Positions 7,628 to 15,764 of a stretch of 55,260 nt of DNA are shown here, piece by piece. The translations under genes were made by a program, and so were the position numbers. Location: contig NZ_BJWF01000015.1 in the NCBI RefSeq assembly GCF_007990225.1, forward strand, positions 1-55,260, read 5' to 3'. Origin of the DNA: Enterococcus villorum (lineage in GTDB: Bacteria; Bacillota; Bacilli; Lactobacillales; Enterococcaceae). Every line of letters starts with the position of its first letter. The stretch's first letter is position 1. The notes under the pieces are model-generated. The model saw nothing but the letters and a program-made list of their open reading frames with translations, ran no database searches and was not told the DNA's origin.

Positions 7628-8848
7628 CTAATTTTGTCGATAAGTCGACAAAAATTCGCGCATCTTGGTAGCCGTTGTTTTTAAATCATCCATCTTTGGT
7701 AAATAGACGATTCTAAAATGATCGGGTTGGTGCCAATTAAATCCGCCACCGTGAACCAATAAAATTTGATGCTCATGAAGAAAGTCTAAAACAAATTTTT
7801 CATCGTCTAAAATATTAAAGCGCTTGGTATCAATTTTAGGAAAAATATAAAAAGCGGCTTTCGGTTTTACTGCAGAAAGACCAGGGATTTCATTGATTGC
7901 ACGATAAATATATTCTCGTTGCTCATAGATACGTCCCCCTGGTAAAAGGAGTTTGTCTACACTTTGATATCCTCCTAGTGCAGTTTGAATGATTTGTTGA
8001 GATAAAACATTGGAACAAAGGCGCATAGAAGAGAGCATGTTTAGGCCTTCAATATATCCTTTTACATGAGATTTTTCCCCACTTAACACCATCCATCCTA
8101 CACGAAAACCAGCTACACGATGAGATTTGGATAGTCCATTTAAAGTCACTACGAACAAATCTGGCGCCAGTGTGGCAATCGGTATGTGTTCTAAGCCATC
8201 CATCACCAAACGATCATAAATTTCATCTGAATAGATAATCAATTGGTGCTGACGTGCAATCTCAACGATTTGTTCCAAAATTTCTTTTGGATACAATGCA
8301 CCAGTAGGATTGTTAGGATTAATAATGACAATCGCTTTCGTCCGACTCGTCACTTTTGATTTGATGTCGTCAATATCTGGGTACCATTCTGCTTGTTCAT
8401 CACAAATATAATGAACCGGTTTTCCCCCTGCTAACGATACGGAAGCAGTCCATAAAGGATAATCTGGCATTGGAACCAACACTTCGTCACCATTATCAAG
8501 TAACCCTTGCATACACATGGTAATAAGCTCACTCACACCATTACCGGTATAAATATCATTGATCGTCACATTCGGGAACTTTTTAAGTTGGCAATACTGT
8601 TCAATGGCTTTACGTGCTGAAAAGATCCCTTTAGAATCGGAATACCCTTCGGAATCACGAGCATTCATAATTAAATCACGTATAACTTCATTGGGCGCTT
8701 CAAATCCGAAAGGTGCAGGGTTTCCAGTATTTAACTTTAAAATACTGATTCCTTCTTCTTGCATACGTTCTGCTTCTTCTAAAACAGGCCCTCGGACATC
8801 ATAACTTACGCCTTCTAATTTATTGGATTTTTCATATTCTCTCATCAT
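7628..8848 (-). CDS. alaT: PLP-dependent aminotransferase, AlaA/AlaT type
   Basis: About 406 residues, class I/II fold-type I aminotransferase. Visible markers: YTGNGVSELI (phosphate cup), IINPNNPTGALY, YSDEIYDRL, the PLP lysine in LNGLSKSHRVAGFRVGW, and FRIVYLP with the carboxylate-binding Arg near the C-terminus. Closest in memory to E. coli AlaA/YfbQ, which makes alanine from pyruvate and glutamate. I place the start at ATG 8848, because GAGGG lies at workable spacing, while an in-frame TTG nine bases upstream almost overlaps it. A second ATG follows directly. A promoter is visible at 8920-8949 and a CodY-like box at 8880-8894. Substrate assignment is by similarity. Confidence 0.88.
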   Translation of the reverse strand: MMREYEKSNKLEGVSYDVRGPVLEEAERMQEEGISILKLNTGNPAPFGFEAPNEVIRDLIMNARDSEGYSDSKGIFSARKAIEQYCQLKKFPNVTINDIYTGNGVSELITMCMQGLLDNGDEVLVPMPDYPLWTASVSLAGGKPVHYICDEQAEWYPDIDDIKSKVTSRTKAIVIINPNNPTGALYPKEILEQIVEIARQHQLIIYSDEIYDRLVMDGLEHIPIATLAPDLFVVTLNGLSKSHRVAGFRVGWMVLSGEKSHVKGYIEGLNMLSSMRLCSNVLSQQIIQTALGGYQSVDKLLLPGGRIYEQREYIYRAINEIPGLSAVKPKAAFYIFPKIDTKRFNILDDEKFVLDFLHEHQILLVHGGGFNWHQPDHFRIVYLPKMDDLKTTATKMREFLSTYRQN

Positions 8849-8879
8849 GTTATCCAATCCCTCATTTCAAAAAAATTAG

Positions 8880-8894
8880 AAATTTCTGATTTTT
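8880..8894. promoter_or_regulatory. Possible CodY box in aminotransferase leader
   Basis: AAATTTCTGATTTTT matches 11 of 15 positions of the CodY consensus AATTTTCWGAAAATT. It lies between the predicted transcription start and the aminotransferase start. AT-rich leaders yield such matches by chance, so this is tentative. Confidence 0.3.
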
Positions 8895-8919
8895 TTATTT
8901 TTTACTTATTTATTCCAAT

Positions 8920-8949
8920 ATCATACTCTATCTATCTAAATTTTGCCAA
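8920..8949 (-). promoter_or_regulatory. Aminotransferase promoter
   Basis: On the minus strand, TTGGCA (8944-8949) and TATGAT (8920-8925) are 18 bp apart, about 70 bp before the aminotransferase start. Confidence 0.65.
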
Positions 8950-8995
8950 CATTTTTAAAAAGCATGCCCCTCCATTTTACTCCCCGTTCACCTGT

Positions 8996-9157
8996 TTATT
9001 TTCGTCGATATATCTCCCATAAATTAGCACCCCAATCCATTGCAATCCCACAAATAGCGCCAATAAAAATTCCAAATAATAAATTCTTATTAAGCAATCC
9101 TACGATTATACCCACTAACATTCCTAATACTGAAAATTCACCATCGTATTTTCTCAA
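8996..9157 (-). CDS. Small hydrophobic protein, 53 residues
   Basis: A 53-residue frame starting at TTG, with AGGAAGAG about seven bases upstream, so the ribosome site supports it. The frame is closed by a stop five codons upstream. The product has two hydrophobic helices (FSVLGMLVGIIVGLL and LLFGIFIGAICGIAM) and ends with a charged WEIYRRK tail, like many two-helix glycine-zipper membrane proteins. No family recognised. It lies just upstream of the aminotransferase promoter and is divergent from the tRNA gene. Coding potential rests on the clean start site and the amphipathic pattern; a gene of this size needs homologues to be certain. Confidence 0.55.
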   Translation of the reverse strand: MRKYDGEFSVLGMLVGIIVGLLNKNLLFGIFIGAICGIAMDWGANLWEIYRRK

Positions 9158-9177
9158 TGCTTCTCTTCCTTTTCATC

Positions 9178-9206
9178 TTGACATCTTTAAAAATACTCGC
9201 TATCAT
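9178..9206 (+). promoter_or_regulatory. tRNA-Leu promoter
   Basis: Perfect TTGACA (9178-9183), 17-bp spacer, TATCAT (9201-9206). This puts the transcription start about 15 bases before the mature tRNA. Confidence 0.8.
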
Positions 9207-9227
9207 TAGTTTGTTGTTATTCTATAT

Positions 9228-9310
9228 GCAGACGTGATGGAACGGCAGACATGCAAGATTGAGGGTCTTGTGAGCGTATGCTCGTGTGGGTTCAAATCCC
9301 ATCGTCTGCA
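9228..9310 (+). tRNA. tRNA-Leu, anticodon GAG
   Basis: 83 nt. Acceptor arms GCAGACG/CGTCTGC plus discriminator A; anticodon stem CAAGA/TCTTG with loop TTGAGGG, giving anticodon GAG (reads CTC/CTT). The long variable arm GAGCGTATGCTC marks a class II tRNA, as expected for leucine. The T arm has the GGTTCAAATCC pattern. CCA is not encoded. Confidence 0.95.
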
Positions 9311-9322
9311 TTTTTTATTGTT

Positions 9323-9352
9323 CGTGGAGTAGTATTACTCTACGTTTTTTTA
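9323..9352 (+). terminator. Terminator after tRNA-Leu
   Basis: CGTGGAGTA pairs with TACTCTACG (one wobble) across a four-base loop and is followed by seven Ts. Confidence 0.9.
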
Positions 9353-9803
9353 TTTTTCCTCTTTTGATAAAAATTCTCTCTTTCCGTCTTACTCTTTCTA
9401 TTATAAACAATACAAACAGCTATGCTTTATTTCTTCCTTAATAACGACCTCTTCTATTTTGATTGTCATTTGCTCCATTGAAAACTTCTCGTCATCAACA
9501 ATTAAAAACATCCCTTAGATACATTCGTGCCAATACTTCTTATTTTCCTTTTACGCTAAATGTTCATGTTCTTTTCTAACATTCTTTCAGTAGAATAAAC
9601 AACGAAGAAAAAATGAAGAAAAAATAATTAGAAAATAGATCTATCAATTTAACAATATTTATTTTTTTCTAATTAATATATATTATATATAACACAAAAA
9701 AACAATAAACACTTTTATTTAAGAGTATTAAGCAGGATTTTAGCTCTAAATTAAAAATTGGTTTATAATTAGAATATGTCAAATAAGGAGAGGAGTAATA
9801 ACA
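9353..9803. other. AT-rich intergenic region
   Basis: About 450 bp with no supportable gene. It has a TATAAT at 9764-9769 that probably serves the DUF378 gene, with only a weak -35 candidate. No repeat of note was seen. Confidence 0.5.
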
Positions 9804-10013
9804 ATGAAAACATTAGACATAATTGCTTTAACATTGTTGATCGTTGGTGGATTAAATTGGTTGTTAGTTGGTTTATTGGAATTTGATTTAGTCGCTACAA
9901 TTGCAGGTGGTTCTACCACAATGCTAGCTAAAGCCATTTATATCATTGTAGGAATTTGTGCTATTTATTGTTTGAAATTCTTTCCACTAATTACAAATCG
10001 AGTTGAACGATAG
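9804..10013 (+). CDS. DUF378 family small membrane protein
   Basis: 69 residues with two transmembrane helices. The opening MKTLDIIALTLLIVGGLNWL followed by LVGLLEFDLVATIAGG is diagnostic of the DUF378 (YuzA-like) family. The second helix (AKAIYIIVGICAIYCL) ends in a short basic tail. Function unknown; members are common in Firmicutes. A strong AAGGAGAGGAG ribosome site precedes the ATG and a strong terminator follows at 10066, so it is probably transcribed alone. Confidence 0.9.
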   Translation: MKTLDIIALTLLIVGGLNWLLVGLLEFDLVATIAGGSTTMLAKAIYIIVGICAIYCLKFFPLITNRVER

Positions 10014-10065
10014 TTTTTTAATAAAATTGTCGCTTCCTGATAAAAAGGTAGCGCAATCTCACACG

Positions 10066-10101
10066 GCCATGAAACTTACTTTGAAGTTTTATGGCTTTTT
10101 T
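10066..10101 (+). terminator. Terminator of DUF378 gene
   Basis: GCCATGAAACTT pairs with AAGTTTTATGGC across a short loop and is followed by six Ts. Confidence 0.9.
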
Positions 10102-10376
10102 CTTTGTTCCTATAGGTATTCACGCTCTTATTTTTAAAGCAATACACGAAAAACACTGTGTTTAAACTTTTCTTAATAACTTGCATAATATATTTTTTTT
10201 ACTCATTATGATTGATTTATCAGCAAAGAAAGCCTTTACGATTACATGTATTACTTCTTTTATTACAAAAAACGTAGATTTGTCACAAAGCTATCACCTA
10301 TGAAATATTTTATCGTGGTAAAGTACTCCTCGTTGGTCACAACAAATCTATTTTTAACTTATGAAGAAGATTTTAC

Positions 10377-10994
10377 ATGAAATCACTTAAAACATTATTA
10401 CTTGGAACAACTTTGACTGCCGGCGCTTTATTCTTTATGGGAACATCTGCACATGCGGACGAAGCTTATACTGTCCAATCAGGTGATACACTATCAACAA
10501 TCTCTCAAAAATACGTGGGCGATAACTCTTTAGTCCAAACAATTGCAGAAAAAAATTCACTATCAAATATTAACCTGATCTATTCAGGTCAACAACTAAC
10601 TATTCCTACAGGTAGCCAATCTGTTGCAGTGCAACCAGTACAACATACACAAGTACAAACACAACCTGTGGCTCAACCTGTAGAACAAAATACAGCTACT
10701 AAAGCAACTCCTGCAGCAACTCAAACAGAAACAACACAACAAACGACTCAAACAGCTTCAACCACTACTACAAGCACAAATTCAGCGAAAGAATGGATTG
10801 CATAAAAAGAATCAAGTGGTTCTTACACAGCAACAAATGGTCGTTACATCGGACGTTACCAATTAGATTCTTCTTACTTAAATGGTGACTATTCAGCAGC
10901 GAATCAAGAAAAAGTTGCTGAACAATACGTAACTTCTCGTTATGGTTCATGGGAAGCAGCGAAAGCTTTCTGGGAAACAAACGGTTGGTACTAA
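10377..10994 (+). pseudogene. LysM / Apf-like secreted wall protein interrupted by in-frame TAA
   Basis: The N-terminal part (142 codons) has a signal peptide (cleavage near SAHA-DEA) and one LysM domain (YTVQSGDTLSTISQKYVG through YSGQQLTIPTG). A Thr/Gln-rich linker ends at AKEWIA, then TAA at 10803-10805. The same frame continues without another stop for 63 codons to TAA 10992-10994. That stretch encodes ESSGSYTATNGRYIGRYQLD through AAKAFWETNGWY, the conserved C-terminal transglycosylase-like domain of aggregation-promoting-factor and LysM proteins. A single CAA-to-TAA change (Gln expected) explains it. As written, the product would keep wall binding but lose the C-terminal domain. Recent mutation, sequencing error and readthrough all remain open. 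Confidence 0.85.
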
Positions 10995-11012
10995 TAGTAG
11001 TAAAATAAATAA

Positions 11013-11050
11013 AAATTGGCAGAGATGATGACGTCTCTGTCAATTTTTTA
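11013..11050 (+). terminator. Terminator after LysM/Apf-like gene
   Basis: AAATTGGCAGAGA pairs with TCTCTGTCAATTT (one wobble) and is followed by a T-run. It overlaps the 3' end of the opposing mob relic. Confidence 0.9.
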
Positions 11051-11954
11051 TGCATTTCTTATTTTCAAGTTCAATTTTTTCAAACTGTTTTTTACTTTGT
11101 TCATCATTTATAGCTAATTGTTTTTCTAACTTTTGAATATTTTTTCTGCTTCTTTTAATACGTTTACTAAATGGTTATTTTCAGATTTCAATTTTTTTAC
11201 CAACGATTCCAGATAATCATTTTCCTTATTTAATTCTTCAATGGTTTTTTCTTCTTTCGTTCCACTTGAATAATGGTGTGAGGGTATGCGACCCGTTTCT
11301 GTTATTTTTATCTCCGATGGTAAGATGGATTGATTAATCAGTTTATTGTATAGTTCTTTATATTCTAAGTATGGTTCATCTGATGTTTGAGTATGATTTA
11401 GGTGGGAAATATTTTTGCTGTATCCAGAAGTTTTACTTTTTTTCAATACGTTTGTCAACTATTGTTAATAGTTCTGTCTCTAACTCGCTCGTTTTATACT
11501 TAGCAATAATATGTGTGGAATTGAGTCTGCCTTCTTTCATTGGTATGAGGCCAATATGTAAATGTGGTTTTTCTTCATCAAAATGAACATGGGCATAAAC
11601 GACATTTGATATCCCATAAAGTTTTTGAAAAGTTTGCACAACTTGTAAAAAGAATAACTTTGTTTCTCTAGCAGATAATTTATCTAGCGAAGTTTCTTCA
11701 AATATAATTTGCCATTCGATCAACACGATCCAATTTGAATGAATGGTTTTTGTTGAAGATAAATGTGTTAAACATCGTCTAATGGCATTTTTGTAATTAA
11801 TCATTTTTTTGTTTAACACGTCATAATTTAAGGCTGTTTTATTAGGATATATTATATTTGTTTCAACATTTTCTCTTTGATTATGTTTTTGGGCTTTTTC
11901 AAGTTCATAAAAGCGATAATTTGTTTTTTTTAATATAATCGGCTTGATATCCAT
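11040..11954 (-). pseudogene. MobV (Pre/Mob) relaxase relic with two frameshifts
   Basis: The first 173 codons carry MobV motifs: KHNQRE near the start (motif I), NKTALNYDVL, and the metal-binding motif HVHFDEEKPHLHIGLIPM. The frame then breaks in an A7 run near 11441. It continues in a second frame for about 100 codons (coiled-coil LNKENDYLESLVKKLKSEN) and breaks again at an A6 run near 11142. It carries on in the third frame (IQKLEKQLAINDEQSKKQFE) to a stop at 11040. Pre/Mob proteins nick plasmid oriT sites for mobilisation and recombination. No other plasmid gene is adjacent. The N-terminus also looks short compared with the 400-500 residues of the family, and the gene is clearly inactive as a full-length relaxase. 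Confidence 0.8.
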
Positions 11955-12080
11955 CCCTCCTAACCAAATTTATCATTATTTTTAAGTTTGAATGTTTCTT
12001 TATTTAAATTTTATTAAAGATATGCGAAAAAAACAAACCGATAAATTCCACTTCCTAGGTAAATTTATCTTTTAAAGAGC

Positions 12081-12110
12081 AAAAAAAGGACCCCCTCTCA
12101 AAGGATCCCT
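12081..12110 (-). terminator. Terminator of surface locus
   Basis: On the minus strand, GGATCC pairs with GGGTCC and is followed by seven Ts. It lies about 90 bp downstream of the 12202 gene. Confidence 0.65.
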
Positions 12111-12201
12111 CTAGTAGATGGCATAAACAGAAAATGGTGAAATACTCTATTTTACTCTGTTTTTTGTATTTATAACTATTTTTCTAAATACACCTTTTGG
12201 A

Positions 12202-12708
12202 TCAACTGATTTTAAGTGTCCCATCAATTGTTGTAGTATTAATCAGTTCTTTTTTATCATATATTTTATAATATATTTTTAAATTATGTGTTCCTGATGA
12301 AGGCATATTCTCAAAAGTAACGGATGATATGCCATTATTGGGCGGAATCAATCCAGAAGCGTACAATTTTTTTTGATTAGAAGCTAAATAGTATTCCACT
12401 TGGATGTTATATGCGTTAGCACCAACATTGCGTATGTCCACATTGGCTTTTCCATCTTCATCAAGTTCAACTTCATGTTTCAATACAATACGAATATTGT
12501 CTTTGTCCACTTCATCTTGCATCTTTTTCAATAGTTCATCATTGTTTAATTTAGAGATGTTTTCATCCACGTCAGGGACTCCAGCAACGACTTGTGGGGG
12601 AGATTGATTAAAATAGAAGTATCCGCCAATCCCTAATAACAAAAATAAGAGGGATGCAACGATAATGATATATGTGCTTTTTTTTCTTTTGTTCATTTTA
12701 TGTGCCAT
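12202..12708 (-). CDS. TM-anchored Ig-like protein of WxL/LPXTG-type locus
   Basis: 168 residues. A basic N-terminus and one membrane helix (about 12-34) act as a signal anchor. An acidic Asn/Asp/Lys helix follows (DENISKLNNDELLKKMQDEV). The C-terminal 90 residues look like one beta-sandwich, with alternating strands such as ANVDIRNVGANAYNIQVEYY and HNLKIYYKIYD. I recall similar single-TM proteins with a YxSGxIxP..I..V..E..LP.G.Y pattern in enterococcal and listerial WxL/LPXTG clusters, but I cannot name a family. GGGAG precedes the ATG. It is the last gene of the surface locus; a 330-bp gap separates it from the WxL-like gene, so it may have its own promoter. Confidence 0.7.
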   Translation of the reverse strand: MAHKMNKRKKSTYIIIVASLLFLLLGIGGYFYFNQSPPQVVAGVPDVDENISKLNNDELLKKMQDEVDKDNIRIVLKHEVELDEDGKANVDIRNVGANAYNIQVEYYLASNQKKLYASGLIPPNNGISSVTFENMPSSGTHNLKIYYKIYDKKELINTTTIDGTLKIS

Positions 12709-13038
12709 TTAAAAAAATCTCCCTTTCTGATTAAATCAAAAAACAAATCGCTTCATCTCTACTAAGTAAAAATCTTTTAATTTTGAAGAATAAAAGAAGC
12801 TCGTCTCATTAGCCTGATCCAAACCAGCTTTCATTCATAGTCTTTTTGTCACTATCCACAACCTCCAGAAATATAAGATATTGCGTATAAAATTTAAAAC
12901 TATTTCCAAGTTATTTCATTTTTTCTACTAAAAAGACAGTAACGTCTATTTTTTATAGTTCTATGTGCGAAAGTTCCATCATGATACTGGCACTTCCAAA
13001 AATAATATATGATACAAATAAAATGATATAAACTTGTT
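12709..13038. other. Leader/intergenic region in surface locus
   Basis: 330 bp. On the minus strand there is a GGAGGT with GTG eight bases later, near 12850, opening only a five-codon frame. It could be a tiny leader peptide. A segment near 12810-12850 loosely resembles the right end of the modular repeats. Neither is firm. Confidence 0.3.
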
Positions 13039-13641
13039 TTAGTCTTTCAAAGCTGTAAAATTAAGAGACATCGCATAAGATGGTTTTACTACTTCCTCCA
13101 CTTTGAATCCTTCAGCAATATTTCCTTCAAATTTCAAAGCTTTACTTTTAGATTTTCCGAGAGTTGTTAAGTAAGTAGGCGTATTCAGAAATTGTCCCGA
13201 AGCACTTTGTAAGCGCACGCCAGCTTCATTTAATGGCGTAAAATACAAGTTTTGTTTCACCCCAGATTCACCATTTTCGACAAATTTCGCTACTTCTACC
13301 ATCACTCTGCGCGCATTAGAATTATTCGTCATGGTATAAAGGGGCGACAAGATATCTGGAAGAGTTTTTCCATCTTCAGACATTGCGTTTGCATAACGAA
13401 CTGTTAGAGGAACTGTAATATCAATGTACGTTTTGTCATCAGGATCTACAGGAGTCCATTCTCCGACCCAACCATTAACAGCAACCTCAGCATTTTCTTC
13501 GCCTTTAATCGTTTGTCCTGGTTCTGGGTCTTGCTGTCCAGGTACCCATCCCAAGTCATTTGCACTTACACTACTTGCCCCGATACTTATGCCACCTAAT
13601 ACAATAGATGATAATAGTAGAATATTTGTTAACTTCTTCAT
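13039..13641 (-). CDS. Secreted WxL-like surface protein
   Basis: 200 residues. The signal peptide (about 1-27) is cleaved near SVSA-NDL. A Pro/Glu/Gly-rich stretch is followed by a beta-rich domain (YIDITVPLTVRYANAM, ARRVMVEVAKFVENG). The C-terminus ends YAMSLNFTALKD. WxL proteins end with Y-x-x-x-L-x-W-x-L; here W and L are replaced by F and A at the matching places, so this is a divergent or degenerate WxL end. WxL domains bind peptidoglycan non-covalently. It lies between a small LPXTG gene and a TM-anchored Ig-like gene, a context typical of WxL clusters, but there is no DUF916 gene. GAGGAG precedes the ATG. Confidence 0.65.
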   Translation of the reverse strand: MKKLTNILLLSSIVLGGISIGASSVSANDLGWVPGQQDPEPGQTIKGEENAEVAVNGWVGEWTPVDPDDKTYIDITVPLTVRYANAMSEDGKTLPDILSPLYTMTNNSNARRVMVEVAKFVENGESGVKQNLYFTPLNEAGVRLQSASGQFLNTPTYLTTLGKSKSKALKFEGNIAEGFKVEEVVKPSYAMSLNFTALKD

Positions 13642-13699
13642 TCTTGTTTCTCTCTCCTCACTGAAAACAATTTACAATTATTTTCATAAAAAATAAAAT

Positions 13700-14023
13700 T
13701 TAAATCACATATTCTTTCTCACGATTGACATTGATCAACATAACCAATGAGAAAAGGGATAGCATCCAGCCGAGCAATAATGTATACATTCTCATTTGTT
13801 CGCCAGTTTGTGGAAGTTTCGCTGAAGAACCTGCATCAGATGGTGGAATCGTTATAGTTGGTTTTTCTTTTTTTCCTGCGTCATTCCCGTTATTGTTTGA
13901 GCTGGCATTCCATGGTCCTATTGTTGCTTCGACTCGAATATCTTGTTTGGCTGTGGTTTGCGCATGACAGTCTTTTGTAATGAAAAAGCAAAGCATTAAA
14001 ACGCCTATCAGATAATACCTCAT
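13700..14023 (-). CDS. Small sortase-anchored LPXTG protein
   Basis: About 107 residues: signal peptide (cleaved near CHA-QTT), a short mature part, then LPQTGE, a hydrophobic helix (LLLGWMLSLFSLVMLI) and a charged tail, which together form a sortase A substrate. The mature part is only about 50 residues and contains IRVEATIGPWN, similar to the VAVNGWVGEWTP stretch of the next gene. I take ATG 14023 as start; an upstream in-frame GTG falls inside the AGGAGGTG ribosome site. Small LPXTG proteins of this kind accompany WxL proteins. It is 58 bp upstream of the WxL-like gene and probably leads the operon. Confidence 0.8.
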   Translation of the reverse strand: MRYYLIGVLMLCFFITKDCHAQTTAKQDIRVEATIGPWNASSNNNGNDAGKKEKPTITIPPSDAGSSAKLPQTGEQMRMYTLLLGWMLSLFSLVMLINVNREKEYVI

Positions 14024-14291
14024 TTTTTTTATCTTTCCCTTCACCTCCTACTTTAACGACGCAACCTCCACATACAATATTATCCTCAAATATAAGTTGG
14101 ATTGAAAACCAAGTTTTACCGCTAGATTGGTAAATATACTTTGGTTCAGTAATTATTTTTTTGTAAAAAATTGCAACTTAAGATTAAAAAATAAAGTGTA
14201 TAACATAAAGAAATAATTATTACTGATAATAAATTCAAGGTTTTTTTGCTATTTCACTAACTATTCTAGGTTTTATAGCAACTGATAACAT

Positions 14292-15764
14292 TCAAGTCAA
14301 ATTAGCATCTATTTTAAGATGATAATATTCAACCAATTTATCAATAACATCTTCATCAAGATAACTGGACATGCCAATAGTTGGAATACCAAAATAATCA
14401 GGGGAATAAACGTCCGTTAAAAGACAATCGAACTTTTGTAAATAGGATTTTTGAATGCGGGTAGAAGGATTTATGATTTCAATTTTTATATTTTGTCTAA
14501 AATAAAACTGGATCTCCTCCTTGAGCATACGCATATGATCGTAGGAGCTATCTAATAAAAGTGCCACATTGATACTCGTTTTACTCTTTCTTACTTGAAC
14601 CCATAATTCAGACCAAGAAGTCAAGAGTTTAAAAATTGATTGATGAATCATTTCATCTAGATATGAAAAAAAAGGATTGCCAAGTGAAAAATAAATATCA
14701 AAAAATTCATCTCTTAAGGCAGTAACTAAATCAGGACTTATTCGTAATGTATTGTCAAAAAAATCCTTTTTTTTATCATATAGAATATAAGTAGGACGTA
14801 CAGTACTCATTGTTGTCCAATAAATATCATGGATTAACTTATCACGGTTCTCACATAGTAAATTGAATTGCTTTTCTAGTAAGGTAATCACCTGACCAAT
14901 TTGCTTCTTTATGGAGACTGAATCGATTTCAATACCTTCAGAGCTAAATCGCATCGTTGGATTTATGGGCTGATAAAATTCATAAAATAATTGTTGAAGT
15001 GTTTCTTCATTTACGTCTTTTATCTCAAATATATTATGTATTTTTTCTATCATTGTTTTTTCGTTCACTAAGTGTGTAAAAGAAAAAGTTATTTCATTTG
15101 GCTCCATCTTATAACCTTGTTTTAATCGTGTTAAACAGACAAATAATTGAAACTTGATATTACCTAGGAATAAGTGATTATCATTATTCACAATCGCCCA
15201 AACTGTATTTTCTTTTATAAATATTTCAATGATATCTGATATTAAATTTATCTCTTCTTTTTGAATTAATTTTTCGGGTAAATGATATTTTTCAGAAAAA
15301 TAAATGGCAAAAAAATCTCTGATATTCCCTTCATTTCCTATGATTTCAATATGATTAGTGATTTGAAAATCAAAAAAACGTACTTCTTGGTTAATTCGAT
15401 TGATCACTCTAGATACTTGAGTTTCTGAAATATAGAGCATGTCACTAAGTTCTTCCTTTGAACGAGCTTTCCCTAAAAATATTGTTTCTAGTAAAGTGTA
15501 TTCCAAACTTTTTTCTAGTATCTTGGAATAGATAAATGATTTTGGGGTTGCTAGATCTTTTTTTAAAATAATTCCTGCTCGAAAAGAAGTCTCGATTGAT
15601 AAAGGGGCGATCATTTCATTTACTTGAGAAAAATCATTCCGAATCGTTTTTTCTGAGCTATCAATTTTTTCTGCTAGTTCAGCTGTTGTAATCCATTCTG
15701 ATTCCCAAAGGATTTCCAAAATATTCAATTGTCGTTTTAAACGTCCGTCTAATATTTCTCTCAT
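14292..15764 (-). CDS. Mga-like HTH regulator 1
   Basis: 490 residues, the size of Mga/AtxA-type regulators. An N-terminal helix-turn-helix (about 15-55: WITTAELAEKIDSSEKTIRNDF) and a second Mga-type HTH (about 95-125: KEELSDMLYISETQVSRVINRI) are followed by PRD_Mga-like helical domains. A C-terminal EIIB-like segment follows (SINVALLLDSSYDHMRMLKEE). Such proteins activate surface-protein genes and can be tuned by PTS phosphorylation. It sits about 270 bp upstream of the LPXTG gene, so it is the likely activator of that locus, like ElrR for the elr operon. AGAGGAG precedes the ATG. Related to the next gene at 16207. Confidence 0.88.
   Translation of the reverse strand: MREILDGRLKRQLNILEILWESEWITTAELAEKIDSSEKTIRNDFSQVNEMIAPLSIETSFRAGIILKKDLATPKSFIYSKILEKSLEYTLLETIFLGKARSKEELSDMLYISETQVSRVINRINQEVRFFDFQITNHIEIIGNEGNIRDFFAIYFSEKYHLPEKLIQKEEINLISDIIEIFIKENTVWAIVNNDNHLFLGNIKFQLFVCLTRLKQGYKMEPNEITFSFTHLVNEKTMIEKIHNIFEIKDVNEETLQQLFYEFYQPINPTMRFSSEGIEIDSVSIKKQIGQVITLLEKQFNLLCENRDKLIHDIYWTTMSTVRPTYILYDKKKDFFDNTLRISPDLVTALRDEFFDIYFSLGNPFFSYLDEMIHQSIFKLLTSWSELWVQVRKSKTSINVALLLDSSYDHMRMLKEEIQFYFRQNIKIEIINPSTRIQKSYLQKFDCLLTDVYSPDYFGIPTIGMSSYLDEDVIDKLVEYYHLKIDANLT

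Noticed and set aside
8943-9209. 88-codon plus-strand frame upstream of tRNA-Leu
   Set aside because: Antisense to the 53-residue frame, which has a proper ribosome site and hydrophobic pattern; the plus-strand product is Pro/Asn-rich and has no ribosome site.
9441-9480. ACGACCTCTT near 9450 as another copy of the modular repeat
   Set aside because: Only about ten bases match and neither the left module nor a palindromic core is present.
10201-10376. WalR (YycF) box upstream of the LysM/Apf-like gene
   Set aside because: Two ATTAC-like half-sites are present but their spacing is off by one from the TGTWAH-N5-TGTWAH pattern; too weak to report.
10768-11055. 95-codon minus-strand frame over the 3' part of the LysM/Apf-like gene
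   Set aside because: It lies antisense to the well-preserved C-terminal domain, has no ribosome site and an unnatural composition; a shadow frame.
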